Positions 48,189 through 59,501 of a DNA stretch of 64,000 nt are shown piece by piece. The notes beneath the pieces were generated by a model that saw only the letters and a list, made by a program, of their open reading frames with translations, did no database searches and was not told the DNA's origin. Both the position numbers and the translations under genes were made by a program. Origin of the DNA: Pectobacterium carotovorum (GTDB lineage Bacteria; Pseudomonadota; Gammaproteobacteria; Enterobacterales; Enterobacteriaceae); NCBI GenBank assembly GCA_016415585.1, contig CP066552.1:1798001-1862000 (forward strand), in the 5' to 3' direction. Position 1 is the first letter of the stretch. The number at the start of each line of letters is the position of its first letter.

Positions 48189-49150
48189 TGAGTGATATGC
48201 AGACGCTGAATAACGCGGCCTATGATGCGCAGTCCCTGAATACGTTGAAGCGTGAAGTTTCAGGTAATCCTCAAAGCAAAGAGGGCATCAGGGCGGTTGC
48301 GCAACAAATGGAAGGCGTGTTTGTACAATTGATGATGAAAAGCATGCGTTCAGCGATTCCGCAGGACGGGCTCTTCAACAGCGATCAGACGCGTCTGTAT
48401 ACCTCAATGTATGACCAGCAAATTGCTCAAGAGATCTCAACTAAGGGCAAGGGGCTTGGGCTCGCGGATGTTATGGTTGAGCAACTGACCCGACAATCCC
48501 CTGATGCCACGGCGGCTAAAGTCGCTGTTCCGTCTGTTCCATTAACCTTCGATGGTGATGTGCTCAAAAGCATGCCAACCGCGGCCGTGGAACAGATGGT
48601 GCGTAAAGCGCTACCCAAATTGCCCACGACGGGGTCAGCGTTGCCGCTCTCCAATAGTAATTTTGTGTCTCAGATTTCTTTACCTGCTCAGATTGCCAGC
48701 CAGCATAGCGGCATACCTCATCACCTTATCATCGCTCAGGCTGCGCTTGAATCTGGCTGGGGACAGCGCGAAATCCCTACCGAGGACGGACGTCCAAGTC
48801 ATAATCTGTTCGGTATCAAAGCAGGCAGTAGCTGGAATGGGCCGACAACAGAGATAACGACGACAGAGTATGAGCAAGGCGTGGCCAAAAAGGTAAAAGC
48901 CAGCTTCAGAGTGTACGATTCCTATATCGAGGCTATTGGTGACTATGTGAAATTGTTGACCAATAACCCACGCTATTCTGCGGTGATGAGCGCCGGAACG
49001 GCTGAGCAAGCGGCTCATGCGTTACAAAAGGCGGGTTATGCAACGGATCCACAATATGCCCAGAAGCTGGTTAGTATGATCCAGCAAATGAAGAGTTCTG
49101 GCGAGAAAGTGGCGAAAGCTTACACTCACGATTTGAGTCGGCTATTTTAA
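48188..49150 (+). CDS. flgJ: Rod-capping muramidase FlgJ
   Basis: A 320-residue protein. The N-terminal part caps the rod (QQMEGVFVQLMMKSMRSAIP), and the C-terminal glucosaminidase domain (about 165-315; AALESGWGQREIPTEDGRPS, GIKAG) opens peptidoglycan for the rod. The conserved catalytic Glu is in LESGWG. It overlaps flgI by one base. Confidence 0.96.
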   Translation: MSDMQTLNNAAYDAQSLNTLKREVSGNPQSKEGIRAVAQQMEGVFVQLMMKSMRSAIPQDGLFNSDQTRLYTSMYDQQIAQEISTKGKGLGLADVMVEQLTRQSPDATAAKVAVPSVPLTFDGDVLKSMPTAAVEQMVRKALPKLPTTGSALPLSNSNFVSQISLPAQIASQHSGIPHHLIIAQAALESGWGQREIPTEDGRPSHNLFGIKAGSSWNGPTTEITTTEYEQGVAKKVKASFRVYDSYIEAIGDYVKLLTNNPRYSAVMSAGTAEQAAHALQKAGYATDPQYAQKLVSMIQQMKSSGEKVAKAYTHDLSRLF

Positions 49151-49159
49151 TTTTTTTAT

Positions 49160-49186
49160 TCAAGATTTGCGCTTCCTGACCGATAA
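49160..49186 (+). promoter_or_regulatory. Sigma-28 promoter of flgKL
   Basis: TCAAGATT, 11 nt, ACCGATAA; one mismatch in the core of each element relative to FliA consensus but exact spacing. It is about 90 bp before flgK, as expected for a class 3 promoter giving late flgKL expression. Confidence 0.8.
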
Positions 49187-49276
49187 AGTAATTAACTTAT
49201 GTAGCGTATTTGCTGCTTTCAGCATTTGGTTAATCGCGCAGGGCGAGAAGAACCTGTGTAAAAGGAACAACACCCT

Positions 49277-50971
49277 ATGTCCAATTTAATTAACACCGCG
49301 ATGAGTGGCTTAAAAGGTGCACAGGTTGCGCTGAGTACAGTGAGTAACAACATTAGTAATCAGGCTGTTACTGGCTATAGTCGGCAGAATGCAATACTTG
49401 AGCAGGCTATTAGCAGCAGCACATCTGCTGGATATATTGGTAACGGTGTCAATGTTGTTAGCATTAATCGCCAGTACAATGAATTCATCACCAATCAGCT
49501 GCGTGCTGCACAAACGACAAGCAGCTCGGTTTCTGCTTACTACGAACAAATTTCCAAGATCGATAATCTGCTAGCTAGCAGCACAACGAGCCTGTCATCA
49601 ACGATTCAGGGATTCTTTTCTAACCTGCAAAACCTCACCAGTAATGCGGGCGACTCGTCGACTCGCCAAACCGTACTGGGCAAGGCAGAAGGGCTGGTAA
49701 ACCAATTCAAGGTCACAGATAAATACCTGCGCGACATGGACAGTGGGCTGAATACTCAGATTCAAAGTATTGTCGGCCTGGTTAATACGCATACCGACCA
49801 GATTGCGTCTTTAAATAATGAAATCACGAAGCTAATGGGCGCGAATAGCGGCACAATGCCTAATGATTTGCTCGATCAACGCGATGTTCTTGTCGATCAA
49901 CTGAACAAATTGGTAGGCGTTGACGTTACCGTTCAGGATGGAATCGTCTATAACGTAGCATTGAAAAATGGTACCAATCTGGTTCAGGCCGGAACAAGTA
50001 ATGAGCTGGTAGCCATCGCTTCAAGCAATGATCCAACGCGTCTGACTATTGGATATAAAGACCAGACAAACGATGTTGTCTCATTAAATGAGAGTACGTT
50101 AACTGGCGGTTCATTAGGCGGTTTGCTTTCTTTCCGCACTGAAACGCTAGATGAAGCACGTGGCCAGTTAGGGCAGCTAGCGCTGGCATTTGCTGATGCG
50201 TTTAATACTCAACATCAGCAAGGTTATGATCGTAATGGTGTTAAAGGCGGCGATTTCTTCTCCTTTGGTAAGGCTGTAGTTCTGAACGACAGCAAGAATG
50301 GGGGGAACGCGGTGTTAGCTCCGTCTTACACCGATACTAAAGATGTGCAGGCAACTAATTATTCGATTAAATACGATGGCGCTAATTGGCAAGTAACCCG
50401 CTTGTCTGATAATTCAAAATTTACGGCGGCGGTGGATACCTCTGATAACAGCCTGAATTTTGATGGCGTCAAAATGGCTATCACAGGGACGCCTGCAACG
50501 AATGACAGCTTCCTGCTTAAGCCCGTTAATGACGTTATTATCGATATGGCAGTGGCTGTTTCCGATCCTAATAAAATTGCGGCGGCATCCGTTAAGCTTG
50601 ATGAAAATGGTGCCCCAGTTTTGGATGGAAGCGGCAATCCCGTGTTTGGCGGCGTGAGTGATAATACCAACGCCAAGGCTCTGCTTGCCCTACAAAATGA
50701 GAAAATTGTGGGTGGAAAGGCCAGCGTCTCCGGGGCATACGCCAGCCTGGTTGGTGCGATTGGTAACCAAACCAGCACACTGAAGATAAATAATACATCG
50801 CAGCAAAACGTTGTTAAGCAATTGACGGCAGAACAACAGTCCGTATCCGGTGTGAACCTGGATGAAGAATACGGCGATCTGATGCGCTATCAGCAATACT
50901 ACATGGCAAATGCTCAGGTCATCAAAACAGCACAATCCATATTTGATGCACTTTTAGCGGCCCGTAGCTAG
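49277..50971 (+). CDS. flgK: Hook-filament junction protein FlgK (HAP1)
   Basis: A 564-residue junction protein. N-terminal MSNLINTAMSGLKGAQVALS and NNISNQAVTGYSRQ, C-terminal YGDLMRYQQYYMANAQVIKT. Its export uses FlgN. Confidence 0.96.
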   Translation: MSNLINTAMSGLKGAQVALSTVSNNISNQAVTGYSRQNAILEQAISSSTSAGYIGNGVNVVSINRQYNEFITNQLRAAQTTSSSVSAYYEQISKIDNLLASSTTSLSSTIQGFFSNLQNLTSNAGDSSTRQTVLGKAEGLVNQFKVTDKYLRDMDSGLNTQIQSIVGLVNTHTDQIASLNNEITKLMGANSGTMPNDLLDQRDVLVDQLNKLVGVDVTVQDGIVYNVALKNGTNLVQAGTSNELVAIASSNDPTRLTIGYKDQTNDVVSLNESTLTGGSLGGLLSFRTETLDEARGQLGQLALAFADAFNTQHQQGYDRNGVKGGDFFSFGKAVVLNDSKNGGNAVLAPSYTDTKDVQATNYSIKYDGANWQVTRLSDNSKFTAAVDTSDNSLNFDGVKMAITGTPATNDSFLLKPVNDVIIDMAVAVSDPNKIAAASVKLDENGAPVLDGSGNPVFGGVSDNTNAKALLALQNEKIVGGKASVSGAYASLVGAIGNQTSTLKINNTSQQNVVKQLTAEQQSVSGVNLDEEYGDLMRYQQYYMANAQVIKTAQSIFDALLAARS

Positions 50972-51002
50972 TTTGACCATTTAAGAAAGAGGAATTGATA
51001 CC

Positions 51003-51956
51003 ATGCGCTTAAGTACTAGCATGATGTACCAGCAGAATATGCAAGGCATTATTAATGGTCAGGCCACGTGGCAAAAAACGGGTGAGCAGCTGTCAAGCGG
51101 CAAACGCGTTGTAAATCCATCAGATGATCCGATAGCCGCGGCCAGTGCAATTATGCTTGGTCAGGCGCAGTCGGAGAATGGTCAGTACACGCTGGCTCGT
51201 ACCTTTGCCAAGCAAAGTATGTCTCTGGAAGAATCTATTCTGAGTAAAAGTACTAACACCATTAGCAGCGCATTGACCGAAGTCATCAAAGGTGGCGGTG
51301 TGTTGAATGATGATGACCGGAAATCGGTCGCGGCCGCTCTTCGTGGTATGAAAGCCGAATTGCTGAATATGGCTAACAGTACTGATGGTAATGGTAACTA
51401 TATTTTTTCTGGCTATGAAACGGACAAGGTACCCTTTGTTGAAGGTGCCACTGGTATTGAATATAAAGGCGGATATCAGGCCATTTCACAGCGTGTCGAT
51501 GCCGCTCGAGACATGACGGTTAGCCATGTTGGCTCTACGGTTTTCAATGGCGTGACGGGTGATGCTAAGAAAGAGCCGGATGGTAGTATTCAGTCCGATT
51601 TATTTGAAACACTAGACATTGCAATTAAAGCGCTTGAAACCCCGCTGGATGGTGCGAATGATACAACAAAAGCTAATGTTGCAGCGGCATTAGAAACGGC
51701 AAACCGTGGTTTAAACAATTCATTTAATAATATTTCAGCCGTTCGTGCAGAGTTGGGTATCCAGCTCAATGAAATTGATAATCTCGATGCAGTGGGTAAA
51801 GACCGTGATGTAGCGAATAAGACAGCGCTGTCGCAATTACAAGATACTGACTGGTATGAGGCAATTTCATCCTACATCATGCAACAGTCTTCTCTGCAGG
51901 CCTCTTATACGGCTTTCCAGAATATGCAAGGAATGTCGTTATTCCAGATGAGATAG
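51003..51956 (+). CDS. flgL: Hook-filament junction protein FlgL (HAP3)
   Basis: A 317-residue flagellin-like junction protein (MRLSTSMMYQQNMQGIINGQ, SSGKRVVNPSDDPIAAASAI). It follows flgK by 31 bp behind AAGAGGAA. Last gene of the plus-strand block. Confidence 0.96.
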   Translation: MRLSTSMMYQQNMQGIINGQATWQKTGEQLSSGKRVVNPSDDPIAAASAIMLGQAQSENGQYTLARTFAKQSMSLEESILSKSTNTISSALTEVIKGGGVLNDDDRKSVAAALRGMKAELLNMANSTDGNGNYIFSGYETDKVPFVEGATGIEYKGGYQAISQRVDAARDMTVSHVGSTVFNGVTGDAKKEPDGSIQSDLFETLDIAIKALETPLDGANDTTKANVAAALETANRGLNNSFNNISAVRAELGIQLNEIDNLDAVGKDRDVANKTALSQLQDTDWYEAISSYIMQQSSLQASYTAFQNMQGMSLFQMR

Positions 51957-51996
51957 TAGAAATAGACGATATTTTTCTATTCTACTTTACGGTTTG

Positions 51997-52023
51997 AATA
52001 CGCTTAAACCGGGCGTATTTTTT
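51997..52023 (+). terminator. Rho-independent terminator after flgKL
   Basis: AATACGC and GCGTATT pair around a 9-nt loop and run into six Ts, 40 bp past the flgL stop. Confidence 0.85.
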
Positions 52024-52099
52024 AGGCGTGTCACTCCCTTCATTATATTGAATGGATGACATGCCATTTTTTATTCCCCCATCATCCTCAATGTAGTGG

Positions 52100-53268
<1,169 letters not shown>

Positions 53269-53351
53269 TGGAGCACCTGTGTTGTTCTGAGGTGAGCATA
53301 TCACCTCTGTTCAGGTGGCCAAATTCAGTGTGCCACTACAAGGGAGGTTAA

Positions 53352-53417
53352 ATGGGAATAAATATGTGCGCCTGGTATCCGTATTGGCCTCACTTCGACC
53401 ACTACGGATTTATATAG
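53352..53417 (+). other. 21-codon mini-ORF beside the IS
   Basis: GGGAGG, 4 nt, then ATG begins a 21-residue aromatic-rich peptide (MGINMCAWYPYWPHFDHYGF and one more) that ends 7 bp before the fliR stop. The ribosome-binding site is good but no promoter is seen; it could be the tail of something cut by the IS, or chance. Confidence 0.2.
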
Positions 53418-53424
53418 TGAACTG

Positions 53425-54210
53425 CTAAGAACTTGATAGCTGAGTGAGAATATCAGCGAGTAAATCGAATACTTCGCTGAATAAATGCTCTGCGAAGGGG
53501 GGAACCAGTGGGAGTAATAAACCTAGCGTCATGATTCCCACCGTAAGGGTAATCGGAAAGCCAACGACAAATACCGAGAGTTGGGGAGCGACGCGGTTAA
53601 GCATACCTAATGCCAGGTTGATGGTCAGCAATAGGGTTATGATTGGCAGCGCCAGCATCAATCCGTTAATAAAAATTAGCCCGCCGGCACGAGCAAGTGC
53701 GAGAAAAGCATGGCTGTTGATAGGGTTGGTGCTGATTGGCAGAGTATAGAAACTATCCGCTAATAGCGAAATCATCCAGAGGTGCCCATCAAAGGTTAAG
53801 AACAATAAAATCGCGAGAATATTCAGGAAACGGGCGACTACCTGCATATTCGGGCCGCCAGTGGGATCAAAGAAGGTCGCAAAAGCGAGCCCCATTTGTA
53901 AGCCAATGAGTTCGCCTGCATGGCGAATAGCGGCAAATGCTAACTGCATTGACAGACCGAGCGTAACGCCGATAAGTATTTGCTGTATTAACAGCCATAC
54001 ACCTGAGACGGAAAAAATAGGCGTAGTGTTTAACGGTAAATAGGGCGCAACGAGTAGGGTAATCAGTGCGCCCAGACCGATCTTGACCCGATTGCCAATC
54101 GCTCTTTCGTTAAAGACCGGTGCGGTACTGATCAGCGCAAGAATTCTGACAAAGGGCCAAAAAAACTGGCTAACCCAATTCACCATGTCCCAACTGTTAA
54201 ACGTCAGCAT
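53425..54210 (-). CDS. fliR: Flagellar export gate protein FliR
   Basis: A 261-residue integral membrane protein with about six helices ([40 protein letters not shown]). It forms the core export gate with FliP and FliQ. Last gene of the minus-strand fli block; starts 2 bp after fliQ. Confidence 0.96.
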   Translation of the reverse strand: MLTFNSWDMVNWVSQFFWPFVRILALISTAPVFNERAIGNRVKIGLGALITLLVAPYLPLNTTPIFSVSGVWLLIQQILIGVTLGLSMQLAFAAIRHAGELIGLQMGLAFATFFDPTGGPNMQVVARFLNILAILLFLTFDGHLWMISLLADSFYTLPISTNPINSHAFLALARAGGLIFINGLMLALPIITLLLTINLALGMLNRVAPQLSVFVVGFPITLTVGIMTLGLLLPLVPPFAEHLFSEVFDLLADILTQLSSS

Positions 54211-54212
54211 GC

Positions 54213-54482
54213 TTACCCAATAATGTTAGGTAACTGGCCGAATAGCGTACGCATATAGTCCAGCATGAGGTTTAACATCCAGGGGCCAGCGATCACTAAG
54301 GTGAAGAAGACCGTGAGGATTTTAGGGATAAACGACAGCGTCATTTCGTTTATCTGAGTTGCAGCCTGTAAAAGACTAATAAGTAACCCGCTGAGTAGTG
54401 CTGCCATCAACGGAGGCGCCGCCAACGCCAATGCTACCTTCATTGCCTCATAGCCAAGCGCCATCACCGATTCTGGTGTCAT
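54213..54482 (-). CDS. fliQ: Flagellar export gate protein FliQ
   Basis: An 89-residue protein with two transmembrane helices ([40 protein letters not shown]). Standard length for FliQ. Confidence 0.96.
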   Translation of the reverse strand: MTPESVMALGYEAMKVALALAAPPLMAALLSGLLISLLQAATQINEMTLSFIPKILTVFFTLVIAGPWMLNLMLDYMRTLFGQLPNIIG

Positions 54483-54502
54483 AGTCGCATTCCTCTATTC
54501 GT

Positions 54503-55279
54503 CTAACTATAAAAACTCTGGGCTAATGAACCGAGTAGCAACTGCCAGCCATCGACTAATACGAAAAGCATGAGTTTAAAAGGCAATGAAATGGTTGCCG
54601 GAGGAACCATCATCATCCCTAGTGCCATCAATACGCTGGCAACAACGAGGTCAATGATGAGGAAAGGGATAAATACGGTGAAACCAATTTGGAAAGCAGT
54701 TTTTAGCTCACTTGTCACAAATGCGGGGAGAAGTACACGCATGGGTACCGCTTCAGGCCCTTGGATCTCTGGAATTTCTGCCAGCCGGGTAAATAACGCC
54801 AGATCGGTTTCCCGGGTCTGCCGCAGCATGAACTCACGCACGGGTTCCGCGCCACGTTCTATGGCGACTTCCATACTGATTTGATCCTGACTGAAGGGAA
54901 GATAAGCTTCGTCATAAACGCGGTTTAATACTGGCGACATGACAAAAAATGTCAGGAAAAGCGTCAATCCGAGCAATACCTGGTTCGGTGGTGCGGTTGG
55001 TGTACCCAGCGCGTTACGTAACAAACTTAGTACAATGATGATTCGGGTGAAGCTGGTCATCATTAACAATGCAGCAGGAATAAACGTTAATGACGTGAGT
55101 AAAACCAGCGTCTGTACGGATAACGTCCAGCTCTGTCCACCGTTAGGTAGAGGTTGCGTCACAATACCGGGAAGCTGTGCCCACACCGATGGTGCCATGA
55201 ATAATAAACCGATGGCTAAACCGTAGCGCAGTGTGCGAAGCAGGGCGGTGATACGAAAATAATTAGGCAAGGCACTCAT
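54503..55279 (-). CDS. fliP: Flagellar export gate protein FliP
   Basis: A 258-residue protein with a cleavable signal peptide (residues 1-34, ending VWA) and four later helices; [20 protein letters not shown] and [20 protein letters not shown] are the family signatures. It overlaps fliO by 4 bp. Confidence 0.96.
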   Translation of the reverse strand: MSALPNYFRITALLRTLRYGLAIGLLFMAPSVWAQLPGIVTQPLPNGGQSWTLSVQTLVLLTSLTFIPAALLMMTSFTRIIIVLSLLRNALGTPTAPPNQVLLGLTLFLTFFVMSPVLNRVYDEAYLPFSQDQISMEVAIERGAEPVREFMLRQTRETDLALFTRLAEIPEIQGPEAVPMRVLLPAFVTSELKTAFQIGFTVFIPFLIIDLVVASVLMALGMMMVPPATISLPFKLMLFVLVDGWQLLLGSLAQSFYS

Positions 55280-55698
55280 TCCGATTTTTCCGGACGCTTT
55301 AAAACTTTCTTTAACAGTTGATTGAAATCTACCGGCTTAGTGTCACCAGTTGAGGAACTGTCGTTGGTTGGTTGTGCTGGAAGTGTATGCAACGGCGTGA
55401 TTTGCTGAGCCGTAACACCTAACACCAGCCAGGTATTATCAACTTCTACAATAACGACACGTTCACGCTGCCCGACAGGGCAACTGGATACGACTTTTAG
55501 CAACTTGTTTTGCTTGGCTTGGGGAGCAAAACCGAGTTTGCGAGCTAGCCAGGCTATCAGCAGAATAAATAATAAAATACCAGCTAGCACGCTACCAACC
55601 TGTGTCAGTAACATGCTGCCGGTAAGGGGGGGCTCAGTAACAAGTGTTGACTGCTGACTTGCTACTGGGGCCGGAGATGATATCGAGGCTATTGCCAT
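55276..55698 (-). CDS. fliO: Flagellar export assembly factor FliO
   Basis: A 140-residue protein with one transmembrane helix ([20 protein letters not shown]) and a small cytoplasmic domain ([20 protein letters not shown]). It helps assemble the FliP ring. One base overlaps fliN. Confidence 0.94.
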   Translation of the reverse strand: MAIASISSPAPVASQQSTLVTEPPLTGSMLLTQVGSVLAGILLFILLIAWLARKLGFAPQAKQNKLLKVVSSCPVGQRERVVIVEVDNTWLVLGVTAQQITPLHTLPAQPTNDSSSTGDTKPVDFNQLLKKVLKRPEKSE

Positions 55699-56111
55699 TA
55701 ACGACTCAGGCGGCGCATACGTTCGGATGGCGTGATGATATCTGTAATACGGACACCGTACTTGTCAGATACAACAACAACTTCGCCTTGGGCGATCAGA
55801 TAGCCATTGATTAGGATATCCAACGGTTCACCTGCTAAGCCATCAAGTGCAACAACGGAGCCCTGAGTCAGGCGCAGTAACTCTTTTATCGTCATTTTGG
55901 TCCGGCCAAGCTCAACGGTGAGTTTGACAGGAATATCCAATATCAGGTCGATATCCTGCAGAGCACCCAGCGGATCGTGACCGTCTAGCGACTTAAAAAT
56001 GCCTTCCGTTGTCGCGGCCGGTTTTTCTGCAGCCTGCTGCTCGTTAAATGCATCAGCCCACAGATCGTCCACTGATTCCTTGTCGTCGGACGGTTTCTTG
56101 GTGTCACTCAT
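55698..56111 (-). CDS. fliN: Flagellar switch protein FliN
   Basis: A 137-residue C-ring subunit. The SpoA domain (LDIPVKLTVELGRTKMTIKE, EPLDILINGYLIAQGEVVVV) occupies the C-terminal half. It overlaps fliM by 8 bp. Confidence 0.97.
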   Translation of the reverse strand: MSDTKKPSDDKESVDDLWADAFNEQQAAEKPAATTEGIFKSLDGHDPLGALQDIDLILDIPVKLTVELGRTKMTIKELLRLTQGSVVALDGLAGEPLDILINGYLIAQGEVVVVSDKYGVRITDIITPSERMRRLSR

Positions 56112-57117
56112 GGGGCTGTTCCTCGTTATCCAGAGAATTCAATATAGGGTTAATCAAATGTTCAACACGTAGGGCATATTGCCCGTTTAATGTGCCATAT
56201 TGGCTGGTCAGCACGGGCACGCCGTCAACATGAGCAACGATTTTGTCAGGCTTGTCGATCGGTAAGACATCGCCGGGTTGGAGCTTCAGAATCTTGGAAA
56301 GTCGCAGCGGAATATCAACAAAGCTTGCAACCAATTCCAATTCGGAATGCTGTACCTGCTTGGCTAAGGTGTCCCGCCAGCTCTGATCTTCCTGACGTGA
56401 GTTTTCCAATGGTGGATTCGCGAGCAGTTCACGCAGCGGCTCGATCATTGAAAAAGGAATACAGATGTTAAATTCGCCAGTCAGAGAACCGATCTCAACA
56501 TGAAACGGTGTCGTCACGACGATATCATTAGGTGACGTCGTGATGTTGGTAAACTTGACCTGCATTTCTGAACGCACGTATTCGATGTCAAGTTTGTAAA
56601 TTGCATTCCAGGCTTCACCATAAGCCTCCAGAGCCAGGCGCAACATACGCTTAACGACACGCTGCTCTGTGTGGGTAAATTCACGCCCTTCGACTTTTGT
56701 CGGAAAGCGCCCGTCACCGCCGAACAGGTTATCTACGGCGATAAATACCAGGCTTGGTGAAAATACAAATAATGCGGTACCACGTAGCGGTTTTAAGTGA
56801 ATCAGATTCAGGTTTGTCGGTACGGGAAGATTCCTGGCAAACTCATGATAAGGCTGGATCTTGATCGCACCTACAGTGATATCAGGGCTACGGCGTAACA
56901 GGTTAAACAATCCCATACGGAATTGACGCGCAAAGCGCTCATTAATGATTTCTAATGCCTGTAAACGCTCGCGAATAACGCGTCGTTGAGTATTCGGATC
57001 ATAGGGCTTGACGCCCCCATCCGCTTTTGACGACGCATTTGCATCAGCGTCGCTATCGCCGCTGTCGCCATTTAATAGTGCATCAATTTCTGCTTGTGAA
57101 AGAATGCTATCGCCCAT
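56104..57117 (-). CDS. fliM: Flagellar switch protein FliM
   Basis: A 337-residue C-ring protein. The N-terminal CheY-binding peptide (ILSQAEIDALLNG), the middle domain (RRSPDITVGAIKIQPYHEFA), and the C-terminal SpoA domain that contacts FliN are present. Confidence 0.97.
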   Translation of the reverse strand: MGDSILSQAEIDALLNGDSGDSDADANASSKADGGVKPYDPNTQRRVIRERLQALEIINERFARQFRMGLFNLLRRSPDITVGAIKIQPYHEFARNLPVPTNLNLIHLKPLRGTALFVFSPSLVFIAVDNLFGGDGRFPTKVEGREFTHTEQRVVKRMLRLALEAYGEAWNAIYKLDIEYVRSEMQVKFTNITTSPNDIVVTTPFHVEIGSLTGEFNICIPFSMIEPLRELLANPPLENSRQEDQSWRDTLAKQVQHSELELVASFVDIPLRLSKILKLQPGDVLPIDKPDKIVAHVDGVPVLTSQYGTLNGQYALRVEHLINPILNSLDNEEQPHE

Positions 57118-57122
57118 AATGG

Positions 57123-57602
57123 TTACCGCAGTATAAAGGCCGTGAACAGAACATCAGTAACGACCTGGTTAGGTTGACCAGGAACTAATGGTGGGCTTAG
57201 CACTTGCTTAATTTGCTCTATCAGCTTCTGTTTGCCTTGCTCATTGGCAAGCGCAATCGCGTCCTGACGAGAAAGCAGTAATAACAATCTGCTGCGAACT
57301 TCTGGCAGATAATTAGTAAACCGGGTACGCGTGGCTTCATCTGGTAAACGCAGCGTGAATCCAACATATAACACGCGGTCAGGGTCATTATCTGCATTGA
57401 CGAGATTAACGGTAAAGGTATCCAGTGGCATGAAAACAGGCTCTGGCGGTGGCGGTGCTTCTTGCTCAGCCGTTGCCGCATTCTTCTGACTTAATAGCCA
57501 CCAAGCGGCGCCCGCAGCACCAGTTGCAGCGAGAGCAACGATAATCAGTAGTATTAGCCAAATAGACCGTTTACGTCCTGGTCGAACTTGCATATCAGAC
57601 AT
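57123..57602 (-). CDS. fliL: Flagellar basal-body protein FliL
   Basis: A 159-residue protein with one N-terminal membrane helix ([20 protein letters not shown]) and a periplasmic domain ([20 protein letters not shown]) that forms a ring around the stator. The ATG at 57602 is preferred; a TTG at 57608 is possible. First gene of fliLMNOPQR. Confidence 0.94.
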   Translation of the reverse strand: MSDMQVRPGRKRSIWLILLIIVALAATGAAGAAWWLLSQKNAATAEQEAPPPPEPVFMPLDTFTVNLVNADNDPDRVLYVGFTLRLPDEATRTRFTNYLPEVRSRLLLLLSRQDAIALANEQGKQKLIEQIKQVLSPPLVPGQPNQVVTDVLFTAFILR

Positions 57603-57685
57603 AGCCAAAGATAGTTCCCGTTACTTATCGATATTTACTGCCGGATGAAACCAGCAATAAATAAATGCGTAATGTCGATGATTAT

Positions 57686-57723
57686 CCTGCCTATTGGAAT
57701 GTTCAATACAGAGAATAGGCAGG
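57686..57723. terminator. Hairpin between fliK and fliL
   Basis: CCTGCCTATT and AATAGGCAGG make a perfect 10-bp stem with an 18-nt loop, 35 bp past the fliK stop. There is no U-run, so it may only partly separate the fliF-K and fliL-R operons. Confidence 0.55.
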
Positions 57724-57757
57724 GAAAATCGTGCTAACTTATTCGTTTACTTCACTT

Positions 57758-59050
57758 TCAGGCAAAGATATCAACACCGTTGACGGATGATGCCATTGAT
57801 CTTAACTGTTCTGGTACGTCTAATAATTCACTTGTGCTTTCTGATGAATGGCCAAATTGTTGTTGGTAAGACGGGCCACGGTTATTGCCATCGTTGTTAT
57901 TACCCGCCATTTGCTGCTGCCAGGCAGAGGAGTCACTGCCTACGCTGCTCTGACCAAGGTTAATTCCGCTTTCTGCCATCGCATTACGCAGGTGAGGCAG
58001 CGCAGCTTCCAGCGCTGAGCGAACCTGACTGTTTGCTGAAGCCAGATGAATTTGAGCCTGGTTATCATCGATTTTTAGACTGATGTGCAGGGCACCCAAT
58101 TCCTGTGGGTTCAAACGTAACTCTGCGGTCTGCTGACCATTACGACTGAACATAATGATTTGCTGGCCCAATGTGTCTTGCCATTGCGGTGAACCAAATG
58201 GTGCGTTCAGTTGGGCACTCGCTGCCTGAGGGGCTGGCGTGGTCGTTCCTACCGAGGCTGGCTGAATATGCATAGCCTGTGCGACAGGTGGTGTTGTTTG
58301 AGACGCGCCGTTGCCTAATGTAGAGACTGATTCAGACACATTGCGATCGCCCACAAGGGAATTTGGCATCGTTAGCGCAAACTTTGCAGCATCATCCGCA
58401 GACTCGGTTGTTGATGAGGTTTGCTTGGCTGCATGATGCAGATCGCGTGATATGCCTGCATCTTTATCTGAGGTCACTGAAACGTCGAGCAATTTTGCCA
58501 GTGTGCCTTTAGCACTTTCACCCGTAGTGTTTAGTACTGATGCGGATGTCTCATTCTGGCGTTTAGCGTCAATGAGCCCCGGAATCGTCAACCCTGCATT
58601 TACGGCATTCGCTGCAATATTATCAGCGGCAGGTTGTGTAGGAAGCGGCGTTGTCTGCAACATGGCAAGCAGTGCCTGCATGGCGATAGTGTCATCCGTC
58701 GTGCTGTCACTCTCTTTTTTGTCCAGATTCTTAAATTTCGCCTGCCCTACAATTTCTGGATTTTGCTTACCCGCTGTAATCGTTGCTCCCGTGAGAGAAC
58801 TGAAGGAAGAAAGCAGGGCATTTAAATCGTCACGGCTCAGCGAAGCATTATCTTTCCCTAACGCGCTGAGCAGGGCTTCTTCGTCTACTTTATCGAGCGT
58901 TTTTTTACCCGACGTATCGGCTACTTGTGATATGCGTTTGCTCAACAGATCAACAAAATCTTTTGGCAGCTCACCCTGTGTCAGTAACGAAGCGGAAGAA
59001 CCGCTTGTATCACTGGCAGTGGTAGCTATAGGTAACGCGGACAGATTCAT
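57758..59050 (-). CDS. fliK: Hook-length control protein FliK
   Basis: A 430-residue secreted ruler. The first about 280 residues are Ser/Thr/Ala-rich and low in complexity; the C-terminal substrate-switching domain (ELRLNPQELGALHISLKIDD, AALPHLRNAMAESGINLGQS) is conserved. It interacts with FlhB when the hook reaches length. It overlaps fliJ by 4 bp. Confidence 0.95.
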   Translation of the reverse strand: MNLSALPIATTASDTSGSSASLLTQGELPKDFVDLLSKRISQVADTSGKKTLDKVDEEALLSALGKDNASLSRDDLNALLSSFSSLTGATITAGKQNPEIVGQAKFKNLDKKESDSTTDDTIAMQALLAMLQTTPLPTQPAADNIAANAVNAGLTIPGLIDAKRQNETSASVLNTTGESAKGTLAKLLDVSVTSDKDAGISRDLHHAAKQTSSTTESADDAAKFALTMPNSLVGDRNVSESVSTLGNGASQTTPPVAQAMHIQPASVGTTTPAPQAASAQLNAPFGSPQWQDTLGQQIIMFSRNGQQTAELRLNPQELGALHISLKIDDNQAQIHLASANSQVRSALEAALPHLRNAMAESGINLGQSSVGSDSSAWQQQMAGNNNDGNNRGPSYQQQFGHSSESTSELLDVPEQLRSMASSVNGVDIFA

Positions 59051-59493
59051 GATTCTGCTTTCCTCTGTGAGGCCCGTTGGGCAAATTCATCCATTTGTTT
59101 TTGTTCTATTTTGTTCTCTTTGGCAAGCTGTCTTGTCAGTTCGCGATCCTGCAATTTCTCAAATGCGTTCAGGCGCTGCTGTTTTTCTTGCCAAGTCTTC
59201 ATTGCTAAATCTAAACGTGATGTCCACTGCGAAAGCTGTTGTCTGTGTTGCTCAATTGCACTGTCCAACGTTCGGATGAACTGCTGATAATTTTGCCAGC
59301 TATTATTCGCCATACCAGAGGACATCGTCGAGTTCAATTTTTGACGATAGTCATCCTGATAGTTTAACAGCATATTGAGCTGCTGCTCGGCCTGTTGATG
59401 TGCCTGACGCACTTGTCCCAACTGGCCAGCAGCTTTCTCAACGTCCTTCTGCGCCAGTTCGCGTAGTGTAACCAGCGGTGACTGGGTTTTCAT
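59047..59493 (-). CDS. fliJ: Flagellar export chaperone FliJ
   Basis: A 148-residue coiled-coil protein (QLGQVRQAHQQAEQQLNMLL) that links the FliI ATPase ring to FlhA. Length and position match the family. Confidence 0.95.
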   Translation of the reverse strand: MKTQSPLVTLRELAQKDVEKAAGQLGQVRQAHQQAEQQLNMLLNYQDDYRQKLNSTMSSGMANNSWQNYQQFIRTLDSAIEQHRQQLSQWTSRLDLAMKTWQEKQQRLNAFEKLQDRELTRQLAKENKIEQKQMDEFAQRASQRKAES

Positions 59494-59501
59494 CTGCTCT
59501 C

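Noticed and set aside
58452..59279. 275-codon frame antisense to fliK and fliJ
   Set aside because: Low-complexity mirror of Ser/Ala-rich fliK; crosses the fliK-fliJ boundary without its own signals.
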